From: an uncultured Acidobacteriia bacterium
Lineage (GTDB): Bacteria > Acidobacteriota > Terriglobia > Bryobacterales > Bryobacteraceae
Assembly: GCA_903828455.1 (NCBI GenBank)
Contig: CAIKMJ010000046.1
Coordinates: 186,001-250,000, forward strand
Reading direction: 5' to 3'
DNA length: 64,000 nucleotides
Below, one piece after another: positions 33,309 to 41,612 of this stretch. The translations under genes and the position numbers were made by a program. Below the pieces are notes generated by a model, which ran no database searches, had not been told where the DNA came from, and saw only the letters and a program-made list of their open reading frames with translations. Every line of letters starts with the position of its first letter. The stretch's first letter is position 1.

Positions 33309-34772
33309 TCAGTTGGCTGGCGGCGTGCCGGTGCCTGCACCGCGACCGGCTCCGCGACCCGCGCCACCGGCCGGAGCTGCCGGCGTCGGCGAGTTAAAGT
33401 GATCGGCCAGCTCGGCGGGCGTGAAGAAATCGGAATTTCCGCCGTCTTCCGGCAGCATGGTGGCGTTCCAGGCGTTGTAATCGGCCACCATCCGTTTGAA
33501 GACTTCGGGCTGACGGTTCTTCAGGTTGGCGCGCTCCAGCGGATCGGCCACGACGTTGAACAGGAAGGTGTTCTCGTTGATCTTGAGATACTTCATGTCG
33601 CCATCGCGCATGGCCTGCTGGTTGCGGGCCTTGTAGCGCCAGAAGAGTTTGCGGCTCACGGGCGCGACGCCCTGGGTCAACTGGGGCAGCAGATTCATGC
33701 CGTCGGGCGGATACGCGGGGTCGGGCTGAGTGCCGGCCGCGGCAACGAGGGTGGGCAGCCAATCCATGGACATGGCGGTTTGCTCATTGGTGGTTTTCGG
33801 TTTGATGTGTCCGGGCCAGCTGACGATTGCGGGAATGCGCAGGCCTCCTTCGAGCAGCTCGGTCTTCTTGCCGGTAAAGGGCCAGGTGTCGGCGAAGCGC
33901 TCGCCGCCGTTGTCACTGGTAAAGATGACGATGGTGTTGTTGCGGATGCCGCCGGCTTCGAGCGCCTTGAGGACGCGGCCGATCTGGAAGTCGAGCCGGG
34001 TGACCATTTCGGCGTAGGTCTTTTGCGATCCGCCGTCGTAGTCAGGGCCGCCGTGGACGCGCTGGCCTTCGGCCTGGTCGTTGGGACCCTCCCAGGGCCA
34101 GTGCGGGGCGCTGAAATGCAGGCTCATAAAGAAGGTCTGCCTGGCTTTGGCGTAGGCTGCGATGGAGTTGACGGCATGGTTGCCGATGAGGTCAGTGAGA
34201 TAGCCGGCCTCGTCGACCTTCGTGTCGCCGTCCCAAAGTTCGCTGCCGTTCAGGCCGCCGTGGGTGAAGTAGTCGACCGAACCGCTGCGGAATCCCCAGT
34301 AATGGTCGTAGCCGCTCTTGAGCGGACCGTAGTCGGGCAGGTTGCCGAGATGCCACTTGCCGATCAGCGTGGTGCCGTAGCCCACCTTTTTTAATAAAGA
34401 CGGGATGGTGGGATGGCTGGGGGAAAGTCCAACGTTTTCGCGGCTGCGGCCGTTGATGGGCTCTTCGAGGCCCACGGACAGGCGGTATTGGTAGCGGCCG
34501 GTGATGAGGGCCGTTCGCGTCGCCGAACAAACGGCCGAATTGGCGTAGGCCTGGGTGAGGCGGACGCCGGAAGCGGCAAGGCGGTCGATATTCGGGGTGG
34601 TGTAGTCGGGCCGGCCGTAGCAGGAAAGGTCGGCGTAGCCCATATCGTCCGCCATGATGTAGACGATGTTTGGCTTCGCAGCCGACTGGGCCTTGAGTTT
34701 GTTTCTCTGAAACGCAAGCGGCGCCAAAACTGCTCCGGCAATCGCCTGACGCCGCGTAATCAATCGCTTCAT
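33309..34772 (-). CDS. Secreted sulfatase (formylglycine-dependent)
   Basis: About 487 residues. The N-terminus carries a Tat-like signal (TRRQAIAGAVLAPLAF). The metal Asp pair is in YIMADDMG (42 and 43), and the activation motif is C82-S-A-T-R (AVCSATRTALITGRY), the CxAxR form of the sulfatase signature; Cys would become formylglycine. Later motifs are LIGKWHLG and IVIFTSDNGGERF. It ends in a Gly/Ala/Arg/Pro-rich tail (AGGAGRGAGRGAG). ATG 34772 gives the signal peptide; the frame extends to 34844. A matching formylglycine-generating enzyme is not in the window. The substrate is unknown. It is divergent from the response regulator gene. Confidence 0.92.
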   Translation of the reverse strand: MKRLITRRQAIAGAVLAPLAFQRNKLKAQSAAKPNIVYIMADDMGYADLSCYGRPDYTTPNIDRLAASGVRLTQAYANSAVCSATRTALITGRYQYRLSVGLEEPINGRSRENVGLSPSHPTIPSLLKKVGYGTTLIGKWHLGNLPDYGPLKSGYDHYWGFRSGSVDYFTHGGLNGSELWDGDTKVDEAGYLTDLIGNHAVNSIAAYAKARQTFFMSLHFSAPHWPWEGPNDQAEGQRVHGGPDYDGGSQKTYAEMVTRLDFQIGRVLKALEAGGIRNNTIVIFTSDNGGERFADTWPFTGKKTELLEGGLRIPAIVSWPGHIKPKTTNEQTAMSMDWLPTLVAAAGTQPDPAYPPDGMNLLPQLTQGVAPVSRKLFWRYKARNQQAMRDGDMKYLKINENTFLFNVVADPLERANLKNRQPEVFKRMVADYNAWNATMLPEDGGNSDFFTPAELADHFNSPTPAAPAGGAGRGAGRGAGTGTPPAN

Positions 34773-34938
34773 GGTGAGTTCGTTTCTCCGTGGCAGAAGG
34801 TGGTGGCCGCGCGTGTTCCGGGCGCGGGCCGCCAGTCTGATCAAAGGTATCGTTCTGTTGTAACAATTCGGTGTTGAAGAGCTGCCGATTTGTTAAGAAG
34901 GAGTAAATTGCTCCGAGGTAAGTTTCGTTTGGATTAAG

Positions 34939-35673
34939 ATGAGGGACGTGGTAGCGGCCAATTCCGATTGCGCCAGACTGCTTCTCGTGGAAGATGACCG
35001 CAAACTTTGCGGCCTCGTTAAAACCTACCTGGAGCGTTTCGGCTACACCATTTCGACGACACACACGGGGCCGGAAGGTCTTGCGCTCGCGTGCGCTCCC
35101 GATTTCGACGCGGTGATTCTCGACATCATGCTGCCGGGGCTCGATGGATTTGAGTTGCTCAAGCGGTTGCGGGAAAAGTCGAATGTGCCGGTCCTGATGT
35201 TCACCGGGCTTGGCGACGATGCCGACCGCGTGGCGGGGCTGGAGATCGGCGCTGACGATTATCTTTCAAAAACAAGTTCGATGCGCGAGTTGCTGGCCCG
35301 CGTGCGCGCACTGATTCGCCGCTCGCGGATGGGCATTGTGCGGGCCCAGAGCGCGCCGATCGTGGTGGGACCGCTCTGCATCAGCCAGGAGACGCGGCAG
35401 GTGACGATGGACGGCAAGCCGCTCACGCTGACGCCGATTGAATTCGACATGCTGCTCTGCCTTGCGCGGGGCTGCGGCCGGGTGCAGACGCGCGAACATC
35501 TGCTGCTGGAAGCGGCCGACCGCGACTTCGAAATTTTCGACCGGTCGATCGACGTCCACATTCACTCGCTGCGGCGTAAGCTGGGCGACGATGCGCGGGC
35601 GCCTCGTTTTATTCAGACCATCCGGTCGGTCGGCTACATGCTTGTGAAGCCGAATCCGGATTCCGTGTCGTAG
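34939..35673 (+). CDS. OmpR-family response regulator
   Basis: 244 residues. The receiver domain has the acidic cluster LLLVEDDRK (Glu18-Asp20), phosphoacceptor Asp62 (VILDIMLPGLDG), and the conserved Lys111 in ADDYLSKTSS, where the usual Pro-Phe after Lys is replaced. The C-terminal winged helix has ETRQVTMDGKPLTLTPIEFD, FDRSIDVHIHSLRRKLGD and IQTIRSVGYML. It is followed 16 bases later by its kinase gene. Targets are unknown; the divergent sulfatase and the downstream secreted genes are natural candidates. Confidence 0.92.
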   Translation: MRDVVAANSDCARLLLVEDDRKLCGLVKTYLERFGYTISTTHTGPEGLALACAPDFDAVILDIMLPGLDGFELLKRLREKSNVPVLMFTGLGDDADRVAGLEIGADDYLSKTSSMRELLARVRALIRRSRMGIVRAQSAPIVVGPLCISQETRQVTMDGKPLTLTPIEFDMLLCLARGCGRVQTREHLLLEAADRDFEIFDRSIDVHIHSLRRKLGDDARAPRFIQTIRSVGYMLVKPNPDSVS

Positions 35674-35689
35674 AGACGGAAATGCGGCC

Positions 35690-37093
35690 ATGAAAATACC
35701 GCTTTCTCTTTCGACAAAGATCCTCTCGCTGGCTCTGCTTAATCTTTTGCTGCTGGGGGCAACGCTCATCGGCCTGGCAGGTGTTCAGCTGCAGAATATG
35801 AGCACTCTGCTGCTGGCACCGACGCGGGACCGAATTCTGGCCGATGCCCGGCTGCTGGCACTGGACCTCGCCAGCACGCCGAAGGATTCGCGGGACCAGT
35901 TGCTGGCCGATCGTTCCCGCGCGCGCGGGGTCACGTTTTACCTTTTTACCAGCGGGGCTGAACTGGTAGCGGGGCCGCGGCTCATGCTGCCGCCGGTGGT
36001 CCACGCGCGGGTTACGGGCGGAGGGCTGAGCGAATCCTTCTTCGTTACGACGCGGAATCCGACGCGCTACTGGGTTGGCGTCCGGACGCCGATCGGTAAT
36101 CCCGGTTCGAGGGATGCTTTGCCGGGCGTGCTGATCATGACGTCGACTTCGCTTTTCGGCAATCCTTATTTTCTCGATTTCACGCTGATCGGGCTGATCC
36201 TGCTGCTGGTGGTGCTGGTTTCCGGTGCGTGCTGGATTCCGCTGATCCGCGGGGTCAGGCGCTCGGTGTCGCAGATGACGTTCGCGGCGCAGCGCATTGC
36301 GGACGGAAACTTCGATGTGCATGTTTCAGCCGACCGGGATGACGAACTGGGGCGGCTCGGCGGCGCGATCAATCAGATGGGGACGCGGCTCAGCGGTTTT
36401 GTGGTGGGCCAGAAGCGGTTTCTCGGGGATATCGCCCACGAATTGTGTTCACCGATCGCCCGTCTGCAGGCGGCGCTGGGAGTTCTGGAATTATCCGGAG
36501 AAGACTCGCCGGCCGAGGCCAATCAGGCGGCTGCGCTGCCGGCGGAACATCTCAAGGATTTGCGCGACGAGGTGGAACATATGTCGGCGCTGGTGTCCGA
36601 ACTGCTGCTGTTTTCCAAGGCGGGCATGCAGCCGAGAAACGTGGATCGGACTGAGGTTTGCCTCGAAGAGACGGTGCAGCGCGCAGTGGCGCGCGAGTCG
36701 TCTGCCGGGACGCTGGTGAACGTCAGCGTCAGCAAGGATTTGGTGGTTCTGGCCGATCCCGAGTATTTGTTCCGCGCATTGTCCAACCTGCTGCGCAACA
36801 GTATCCGGTACGCCGGTGCGGCGGGACCGATTCAGGTTTCGGCGGAATCCGAGCAGGACCAGGTTCTGATTACCGTTTCCGATCTGGGGCCGGGCCTGCC
36901 CGAGGAGGCCTTCGAACAGGTTTTCGAGCCTTTCCACCGGCTGGAGCCGGAACGAGGGCGCGATACAGGGGGTGCCGGTCTGGGCCTTGCGATCGTGAAA
37001 TCCTGCATCGAAGCCTGCCGGGGGACGGTGAAATGCTTCAACGTGCAGCCGCACGGACTGGCGGTGGAAATCCGCCTGGCGCGGGTGGGCTGA
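35690..37093 (+). CDS. Membrane sensor histidine kinase
   Basis: 467 residues. Two membrane helices (LSLALLNLLLLGATLIGLAG near residues 12-32; LIGLILLLVVLVSGACWIPL near 165-185) flank a periplasmic sensor region of about 130 residues. HAMP follows, then the HisKA motif with His250 (GDIAHELCSPIARLQ), then the ATPase domain with N box RALSNLLRNSIRYA, G1 DLGPGLPE and G2 GGAGLGLAIVKSCIEA. The layout is CpxA/EnvZ-like. It forms an operon with the regulator. Confidence 0.93.
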   Translation: MKIPLSLSTKILSLALLNLLLLGATLIGLAGVQLQNMSTLLLAPTRDRILADARLLALDLASTPKDSRDQLLADRSRARGVTFYLFTSGAELVAGPRLMLPPVVHARVTGGGLSESFFVTTRNPTRYWVGVRTPIGNPGSRDALPGVLIMTSTSLFGNPYFLDFTLIGLILLLVVLVSGACWIPLIRGVRRSVSQMTFAAQRIADGNFDVHVSADRDDELGRLGGAINQMGTRLSGFVVGQKRFLGDIAHELCSPIARLQAALGVLELSGEDSPAEANQAAALPAEHLKDLRDEVEHMSALVSELLLFSKAGMQPRNVDRTEVCLEETVQRAVARESSAGTLVNVSVSKDLVVLADPEYLFRALSNLLRNSIRYAGAAGPIQVSAESEQDQVLITVSDLGPGLPEEAFEQVFEPFHRLEPERGRDTGGAGLGLAIVKSCIEACRGTVKCFNVQPHGLAVEIRLARVG

Positions 37094-37193
37094 GCGGACA
37101 CGGAATCTTTGCAAACTTAACGAATATTTAGCAAAACTACCCTGCCGGCAAACACGTTCTTTACTGCCCCGGGCTAGCATTGTGGTGCCCTCT

Positions 37194-38174
37194 ATGAATA
37201 TCAGCAGCCTGTTCAAGACGAAATTTTTCCCCGCGGCGATTTTGATTGCCGCCGCGCTGCCTGTTGCGGTAGTTGCCCAGTGGCCCACTTATACGCCGCC
37301 GGGAACGCCCAGGACCGCCGATGGCAAGGTCGATATGAACGCGCCCGCACCGAGGCTGGCGAATGGAAAACCGGATTTGTCCGGCCTGTGGACAGGGGTC
37401 GGCCGTGGCGGTCCGCCGGCTGGCGGGGGGCTCGGTGGCGCGCCGGTTGAAGGCGCCCCGGCGGCGGGTCGCGGCGGACCTCCGGCTGGTGCTGCCGCGG
37501 GCGGTCCTCCGGCGGGCGCCCCTGCAGCCGCGGCGGCGGGTCGAGCGGGACGCGGCGCTGCCGCGGCGGCTCCGGGCACGATTCCGGCGGCCAACTACAT
37601 CAACCTGGGCGGACAATTCGAAGGCGGGTTGCTGCCTTATACGCCCGCCGGCCTGAAGCTGCGCACAGAACGCTTTAACCGGCACAGCATCGACCATCCC
37701 GATGCCCATTGCCTGCCCATTAACCCGATCCACATCTGGGGCCACCCGCAACCGCGGAAGCTGGTGCAGACGCCGAACGAGCTGGTCTTTATCGCGGAGG
37801 CGAACAGCGTGGTCCGCCAGATCTTTACGGACGGCCGCACGCTGCCGAAGGTGGAGGACGTACAGCCGTGGTGGTTTGCCTACTCAGTCGGGAAGTGGGA
37901 AGGCGACACGCTGGTGGTGGATACCATCGGCTTCCTCGACGACGCGTGGATCGATGAAAACGGTAGTCCGCTGAGCAACGGGGCGCACCTCACGGAGCGG
38001 TTTACACGGCCCAACTACGGAAGTCTGCACGTGGAAATGACGGTCACCGACCCGAAGTTTTACACAAGACCGTTCACGGTGCAGGTGAATCAGCAGCTGA
38101 TGCCGTCCGACCAGCTGATCGAGTTCATCTGCGCGGAGAACAACAAAGCGGCAGAGCACTACTCGCCCAAATAG
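37194..38174 (+). CDS. Secreted protein of unknown function with low-complexity Gly/Ala/Pro insert
   Basis: About 326 residues with a signal peptide (FFPAAILIAAALPVAVVAQ). It has the opening KPDLSGLWTG, then a tract of roughly 60 residues rich in Gly, Pro, Ala and Arg (GRGGPPAG repeated), then a folded C-terminal part with VGKWEGDTLVVDTIGF, GSPLSNGAHLTERFTRP and a Pro-rich end. The folded part resembles the two proteins at 40655-42419 in this window (WEGDTLV, NG.P.S, LTERF). GTG 37182 is an alternative start; ATG 37194 is used. It begins 88 bases after the kinase gene and could be under its control. Confidence 0.75.
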   Translation: MNISSLFKTKFFPAAILIAAALPVAVVAQWPTYTPPGTPRTADGKVDMNAPAPRLANGKPDLSGLWTGVGRGGPPAGGGLGGAPVEGAPAAGRGGPPAGAAAGGPPAGAPAAAAAGRAGRGAAAAAPGTIPAANYINLGGQFEGGLLPYTPAGLKLRTERFNRHSIDHPDAHCLPINPIHIWGHPQPRKLVQTPNELVFIAEANSVVRQIFTDGRTLPKVEDVQPWWFAYSVGKWEGDTLVVDTIGFLDDAWIDENGSPLSNGAHLTERFTRPNYGSLHVEMTVTDPKFYTRPFTVQVNQQLMPSDQLIEFICAENNKAAEHYSPK

Positions 38175-38190
38175 GATTCGCCCAAATAAG
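38161..38190. repeat. 15-bp tandem duplication over a stop codon
   Basis: ACTCGCCCAAATAGG (38161-38175) and ATTCGCCCAAATAAG (38176-38190). The first copy holds the last codons and the TAG of the preceding gene; the second repeats them downstream, giving a TAA. Confidence 0.85.
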
Positions 38191-38355
38191 CCTTACCCAG
38201 CCGGGATGCGGCGCGCCCGATCGCGTGTCGCGCCGCATCCTTCTGCCTCCTGCTGTTCCGCTCGTTCCTCGCCACATCTTAACCAAATCCTCACACTTCC
38301 TGAATAAAATAGACAAGCCTTGTCCTTCCGGGCATGGCGACGAATGAGGACACGC

Positions 38356-39858
38356 ATGTTGCATATTCGAAAAATCAAATTGCGCACCGCGGCGGCGATC
38401 GCGCTCACCGGCATCACCCTCCTGACCGGCTCGCTTTACGCCATTGAACAGCTGCAGGGGCCGACCGAATTCCGTTACTGGAACAAAGAGAAGGCCTTCA
38501 ACGGCTACACGATCTTTGGCGCCTACGGGACGGCATACCTGATCGACATGGAAGGCAAGGTCGCCCACACGTGGCCGAGCGGCGGGAATCCCAAACTGCT
38601 GCCGGACGGCCATATTCTGAGCTCGGGCAAAGACCCGCAGAGCGGCCTCAGCGGCTTCACCGAAGTGGACTGGGACGGCAAGGTGGTGTGGCGTTATTCG
38701 GAAAAGCGGAAGGATTACAGTCCGCACCACGACCACATCCGCGTCTTCAACAAGAAGCTGAACCAGTACACGACGATGTTCATCGCGAACAAGTCGGTGT
38801 CGAATGAGCAGGCGATCGCGGCTGGTTTCGATCCGAAGAACGGCCCGTTTACCGATGGGCAGATGGACACGCTGGTCGAAGTCGACATGCAGGGCAATGT
38901 GGTGTGGGAATGGTGGTTCTTCGACCACGGCATTCAGGACGTGGATCCCACGAAGGCGAATTATGTTGGCAAGGGCAAGACCATCGCCGACTATCCGAAC
39001 CGCCTGAACTTCAACCTGCCGGGACGGCCGCTGAAGCGCGACTGGCTGCACTGCAATTCGCTCGACTATAACCCGATTCTTGACCAGGTCATCACGAGCT
39101 CGGTGCAGGGCGAAATTTATGTGATCGATCACGGCGCAACGTTTGTGGCGGGCGATCCGAAGGCGAGCATTGCGAAGGCCGCCAGCCCCGCGGGCGACTT
39201 CATTTATCGTTTCGGCGATCCGGCGCGCTACAAGCAGGGAGATCCTCCCCGCATTCTGGAGAACTGGGACAACTACACGGTTGGCACGCGCCAGCTGGGC
39301 GGCGTACACAACGCTCACTGGATCGAGCCCGGGATGCCCGGCGCGGGACACATCATGGTGTTCAACAACGGCCAGTATCTGTATCAGCACACGCCGCAGT
39401 CGCAGATCCTCGAAATCAATCCGTATCTGGATGGATCGGGGCGCGATACCGGTAAGTACGTGAATCCGCCGGATGCAGGCTACACTTCGCTGCGGTCGCC
39501 GCCGGATACGCATAACCTGGAGCGCAAGCTTTCCAAGCAGATCGTGTGGTACTACCAGTCGAAGAGCAACAAGGGTTTCTTCGCGCAGATCGGCAGCAGC
39601 GGCCAGCGTTTGCCCAACGGCAACACGCTGATCTGCTCCGACACCGAAGGGCACTTCTTCGAAGTGACCGCCGACGGCACGCTGGTCTGGGAATACATCA
39701 GCCCGGTGACGAAAGACGGCACGTACAAGGTGAAGCCGGATGAACTGCCGATGATCAATCAGGTGTTCCGCGCGTATCGGTATGCTCCGGATTACTCCGC
39801 GTTTAAGGGCCATGACCTCACCGCGAAGTATCTGATTACCGACCTGCCGAAGAAGTAG
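38356..39858 (+). CDS. Arylsulfotransferase (ASST)-family secreted protein
   Basis: About 500 residues. A signal anchor (TAAAIALTGITLLTGSLYA) is followed by a WD-like beta-propeller with the features of arylsulfotransferases: GAYGTAYLIDMEGKVAHTWP, VDWDGKVVWRYS, HHDHIRVFN, WLHCNSLDYNP, VHNAHWIEPGMPGAGHIMVF, RLPNGNTLICSD and GTLVWEYISP. Such enzymes transfer sulfate between phenols; the repeated His residues fit the active site, but activity is not proven. ATG 38356 has GAGGA 5 bases upstream; longer frames begin at a TTG 38320 and ATG 38344. It is followed by a strong terminator. Confidence 0.88.
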   Translation: MLHIRKIKLRTAAAIALTGITLLTGSLYAIEQLQGPTEFRYWNKEKAFNGYTIFGAYGTAYLIDMEGKVAHTWPSGGNPKLLPDGHILSSGKDPQSGLSGFTEVDWDGKVVWRYSEKRKDYSPHHDHIRVFNKKLNQYTTMFIANKSVSNEQAIAAGFDPKNGPFTDGQMDTLVEVDMQGNVVWEWWFFDHGIQDVDPTKANYVGKGKTIADYPNRLNFNLPGRPLKRDWLHCNSLDYNPILDQVITSSVQGEIYVIDHGATFVAGDPKASIAKAASPAGDFIYRFGDPARYKQGDPPRILENWDNYTVGTRQLGGVHNAHWIEPGMPGAGHIMVFNNGQYLYQHTPQSQILEINPYLDGSGRDTGKYVNPPDAGYTSLRSPPDTHNLERKLSKQIVWYYQSKSNKGFFAQIGSSGQRLPNGNTLICSDTEGHFFEVTADGTLVWEYISPVTKDGTYKVKPDELPMINQVFRAYRYAPDYSAFKGHDLTAKYLITDLPKK

Positions 39859-39873
39859 GCAACAGCAAACGGG

Positions 39874-39924
39874 AAGGCCGGTGGGTTGTGACGAAGTACG
39901 TCATAATTCACCGGCCTTTTTTTT
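39874..39924 (+). terminator. Rho-independent terminator after the arylsulfotransferase gene
   Basis: AAGGCCGGTG (39874-39883) pairs with CACCGGCCTT (39909-39918), the inner arms TGACG/CGTCA (39889-39893, 39899-39903) extend the fold, and eight Ts run from 39917 to 39924. Confidence 0.93.
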
Positions 39925-40020
39925 GCGTGCGGTCCGGAGTAATCAGCGCGGCGGACGGTCTCCGGGCGGGCGCGGCCAGGCGGGCGCGGTCCAGTCCGGT
40001 GGGATAAAATCGTGGGCGCG

Positions 40021-40080
40021 GAACTGTACGCGCAGGAATTTTACGCGCGAGAATTTTACGCGCGAGATCTGTAAGCGCAA
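40021..40080. repeat. Four tandem 15-bp units
   Basis: GAACTGTACGCGCAG, GAATTTTACGCGCGA (twice, 40036-40050 and 40051-40065), and GATCTGTAAGCGCAA end to end. They lie 33 bases before the next gene start. Confidence 0.9.
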
Positions 40081-40112
40081 GTAAAGCAGAGCCGGCGAGA
40101 GGAAGATTTGCG

Positions 40113-40601
40113 ATGAAAAGACTGACAGGTTTGATGTGGTTGCTTGCGATGGCGTTTGGGGCCGTAATGGTGGAGGCGCAATCGCCCGCTACAGCGAACG
40201 GCGCCAAGCCCGACAACTACGTCGCGATCGATCAGTGCAAGACGGTGAAACCGCCGGACGGTTATTACGAAGAATCGCACGTTGAGTACCACTGCACGCT
40301 TCACTTTGCCGTGGCCGACGCCAGCAAGGGAAAGGCGTGCATCCTCACCACCCTGACGCCGCCCGCCACATATCAGCCGCCTTGCCAGGTGAAGGATCAG
40401 CAGCGATACGAGGAAGAACTTGTCATCACCGTGGGCTCGCCAGCACAGGCCGTGTACACGGTAAAGCAGGGTGACACAGTGATAGGAGCAGTCACCGTAA
40501 AGTGGGACGAACTGCACGAATGGCTGACCATCACCGGCAATTACGGCGGTAATTACAAGCCGACCAGCCCCTGCGCAGGGACCAAGGGCGGTTCCTGCTA
40601 G
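40113..40601 (+). CDS. Small secreted protein, function unknown
   Basis: 162 residues with a signal peptide (LMWLLAMAFGAVMVEAQ), a cluster of cysteines (IDQCKTV, YHCTLHF, KACILTT, PPCQVKD, SPCAGTKGGSC at the end) and beta-rich segments (AVYTVKQGDTVIGAVTVKW). Six cysteines would suit disulfides. No family is recognised. GGAAG lies about 10 bases before the ATG (40113). Confidence 0.7.
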   Translation: MKRLTGLMWLLAMAFGAVMVEAQSPATANGAKPDNYVAIDQCKTVKPPDGYYEESHVEYHCTLHFAVADASKGKACILTTLTPPATYQPPCQVKDQQRYEEELVITVGSPAQAVYTVKQGDTVIGAVTVKWDELHEWLTITGNYGGNYKPTSPCAGTKGGSC

Positions 40602-40621
40602 CCCCGGCTCCTGTTAGCGCG
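40590..40621. repeat. 16-bp tandem duplication over a stop codon
   Basis: GGTTCCTGCTAGCCCC (40590-40605) and GGCTCCTGTTAGCGCG (40606-40621). The first copy holds the TAG of the preceding gene; the second repeats the stop region. Confidence 0.75.
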
Positions 40622-40654
40622 CGGCCTTTTTAACTCCGCAACTGTTCGCCGAAA

Positions 40655-41575
40655 TTAACGGGGCGGCGCCGGCGCACCGGGTGCGGGCGGTGCCGCGGGC
40701 GGGGCAGGCGGTCCACCGCGGCCGCCGCACGTGAGGCACCGCTCGACCGGCACAAACGTATCCTTGATCTTCTTGCGGAATTCCGGATACATGGTTTCCG
40801 CTCCTCCCTGCGAAGCGATCACGGGGATGTGGAATACGCGGTTCATTTCGTCCACAAACGGATTTTTGCCCGGCAGGTAGTGGGGCACGGCGCCCTCGGG
40901 CACGCCTTCGTCACCCTGGATGCAGGGACCGTCGAGCATCTCCACCGCATTGCGGGTCGCGCGGAAGGATCGCGACCAATAGAGCGGCTCGGTGAGGTAG
41001 ACGGGATCATCAAACTCGGCTGCCAGAATCAACAGGTCGGCATGACGGAGAAAGTGCATCGTCATGGTGGCCTGATCACTGTGCGGCGAACCGTTGCGGC
41101 GGAGGTAGCCGGCCTTCATGTGCGTCGTGTAGCTGACCAGCGTGTCGCCCTCCCAGTGCCCGGTGGTGTAGCCGGTCCGTTCATGGGGCGCATTCTTCGA
41201 GGGCTGCGGGCGGCCATCGACCCAGATGATCATCGGCGCGCGGTCTTCCCAACCGCCGAGCGTCCAGGAGATGACCTTGTCACTGCCGGGGGCGGTTTGC
41301 TTCGAGATCTTCAGTCCAAATGGACCGTTGAACAGCTGCGTCTGAGTATAGAAGAGGCACACGCGTTCGGGTTCCGAAAGCTGCGACTGGGAGTAGCTGT
41401 AGCCGCGCGCGCGACCGGCCGCGTTGTAGGGGATGCCGGTGAAATCGCCCAGCAGGAGTTCACCCTCCTGACCGGTGCCGACCCAGGTCCCGGAAAGATC
41501 GATCTGCGCGGCCGCGGGCTGGCAAAGGCCGGCAAGGCTCGCTGTGATGAGAACGAAGGGCAATGAAATCTTCAT
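40655..41575 (-). CDS. Secreted protein of unknown function (YLRRNG family)
   Basis: 306 residues, signal peptide to about residue 22 (ASLAGLCQPAAAQ). Opening IDLSGTWVGTG; later GHWEGDTLVSYTTHMKAGYLRRNGSPHSDQATMT and FDDPVYLTEPLYWSRSF, and an end with a CxxC (RCLTCGG) followed by a Gly/Pro/Ala-rich tail. The pattern WEGDTLV, YLRRNGsPhS, LTEpl is shared with its neighbour at 41613-42419 and, less closely, with 37194-38174. Acidobacterial genomes have many such proteins; no role is established. It is 37 bases downstream of its neighbour on the same strand. Confidence 0.75.
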   Translation of the reverse strand: MKISLPFVLITASLAGLCQPAAAQIDLSGTWVGTGQEGELLLGDFTGIPYNAAGRARGYSYSQSQLSEPERVCLFYTQTQLFNGPFGLKISKQTAPGSDKVISWTLGGWEDRAPMIIWVDGRPQPSKNAPHERTGYTTGHWEGDTLVSYTTHMKAGYLRRNGSPHSDQATMTMHFLRHADLLILAAEFDDPVYLTEPLYWSRSFRATRNAVEMLDGPCIQGDEGVPEGAVPHYLPGKNPFVDEMNRVFHIPVIASQGGAETMYPEFRKKIKDTFVPVERCLTCGGRGGPPAPPAAPPAPGAPAPPR

Positions 41576-41612
41576 GCTTTTATAGACCTTCCGTCAGAGT
41601 CATGCTGCGGCG

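Noticed and set aside
34880-34938. CpxR-like boxes (GTAAA, GTAAG) before the response regulator
   Set aside because: The spacing is ten bases, not five, and no second pair is seen.
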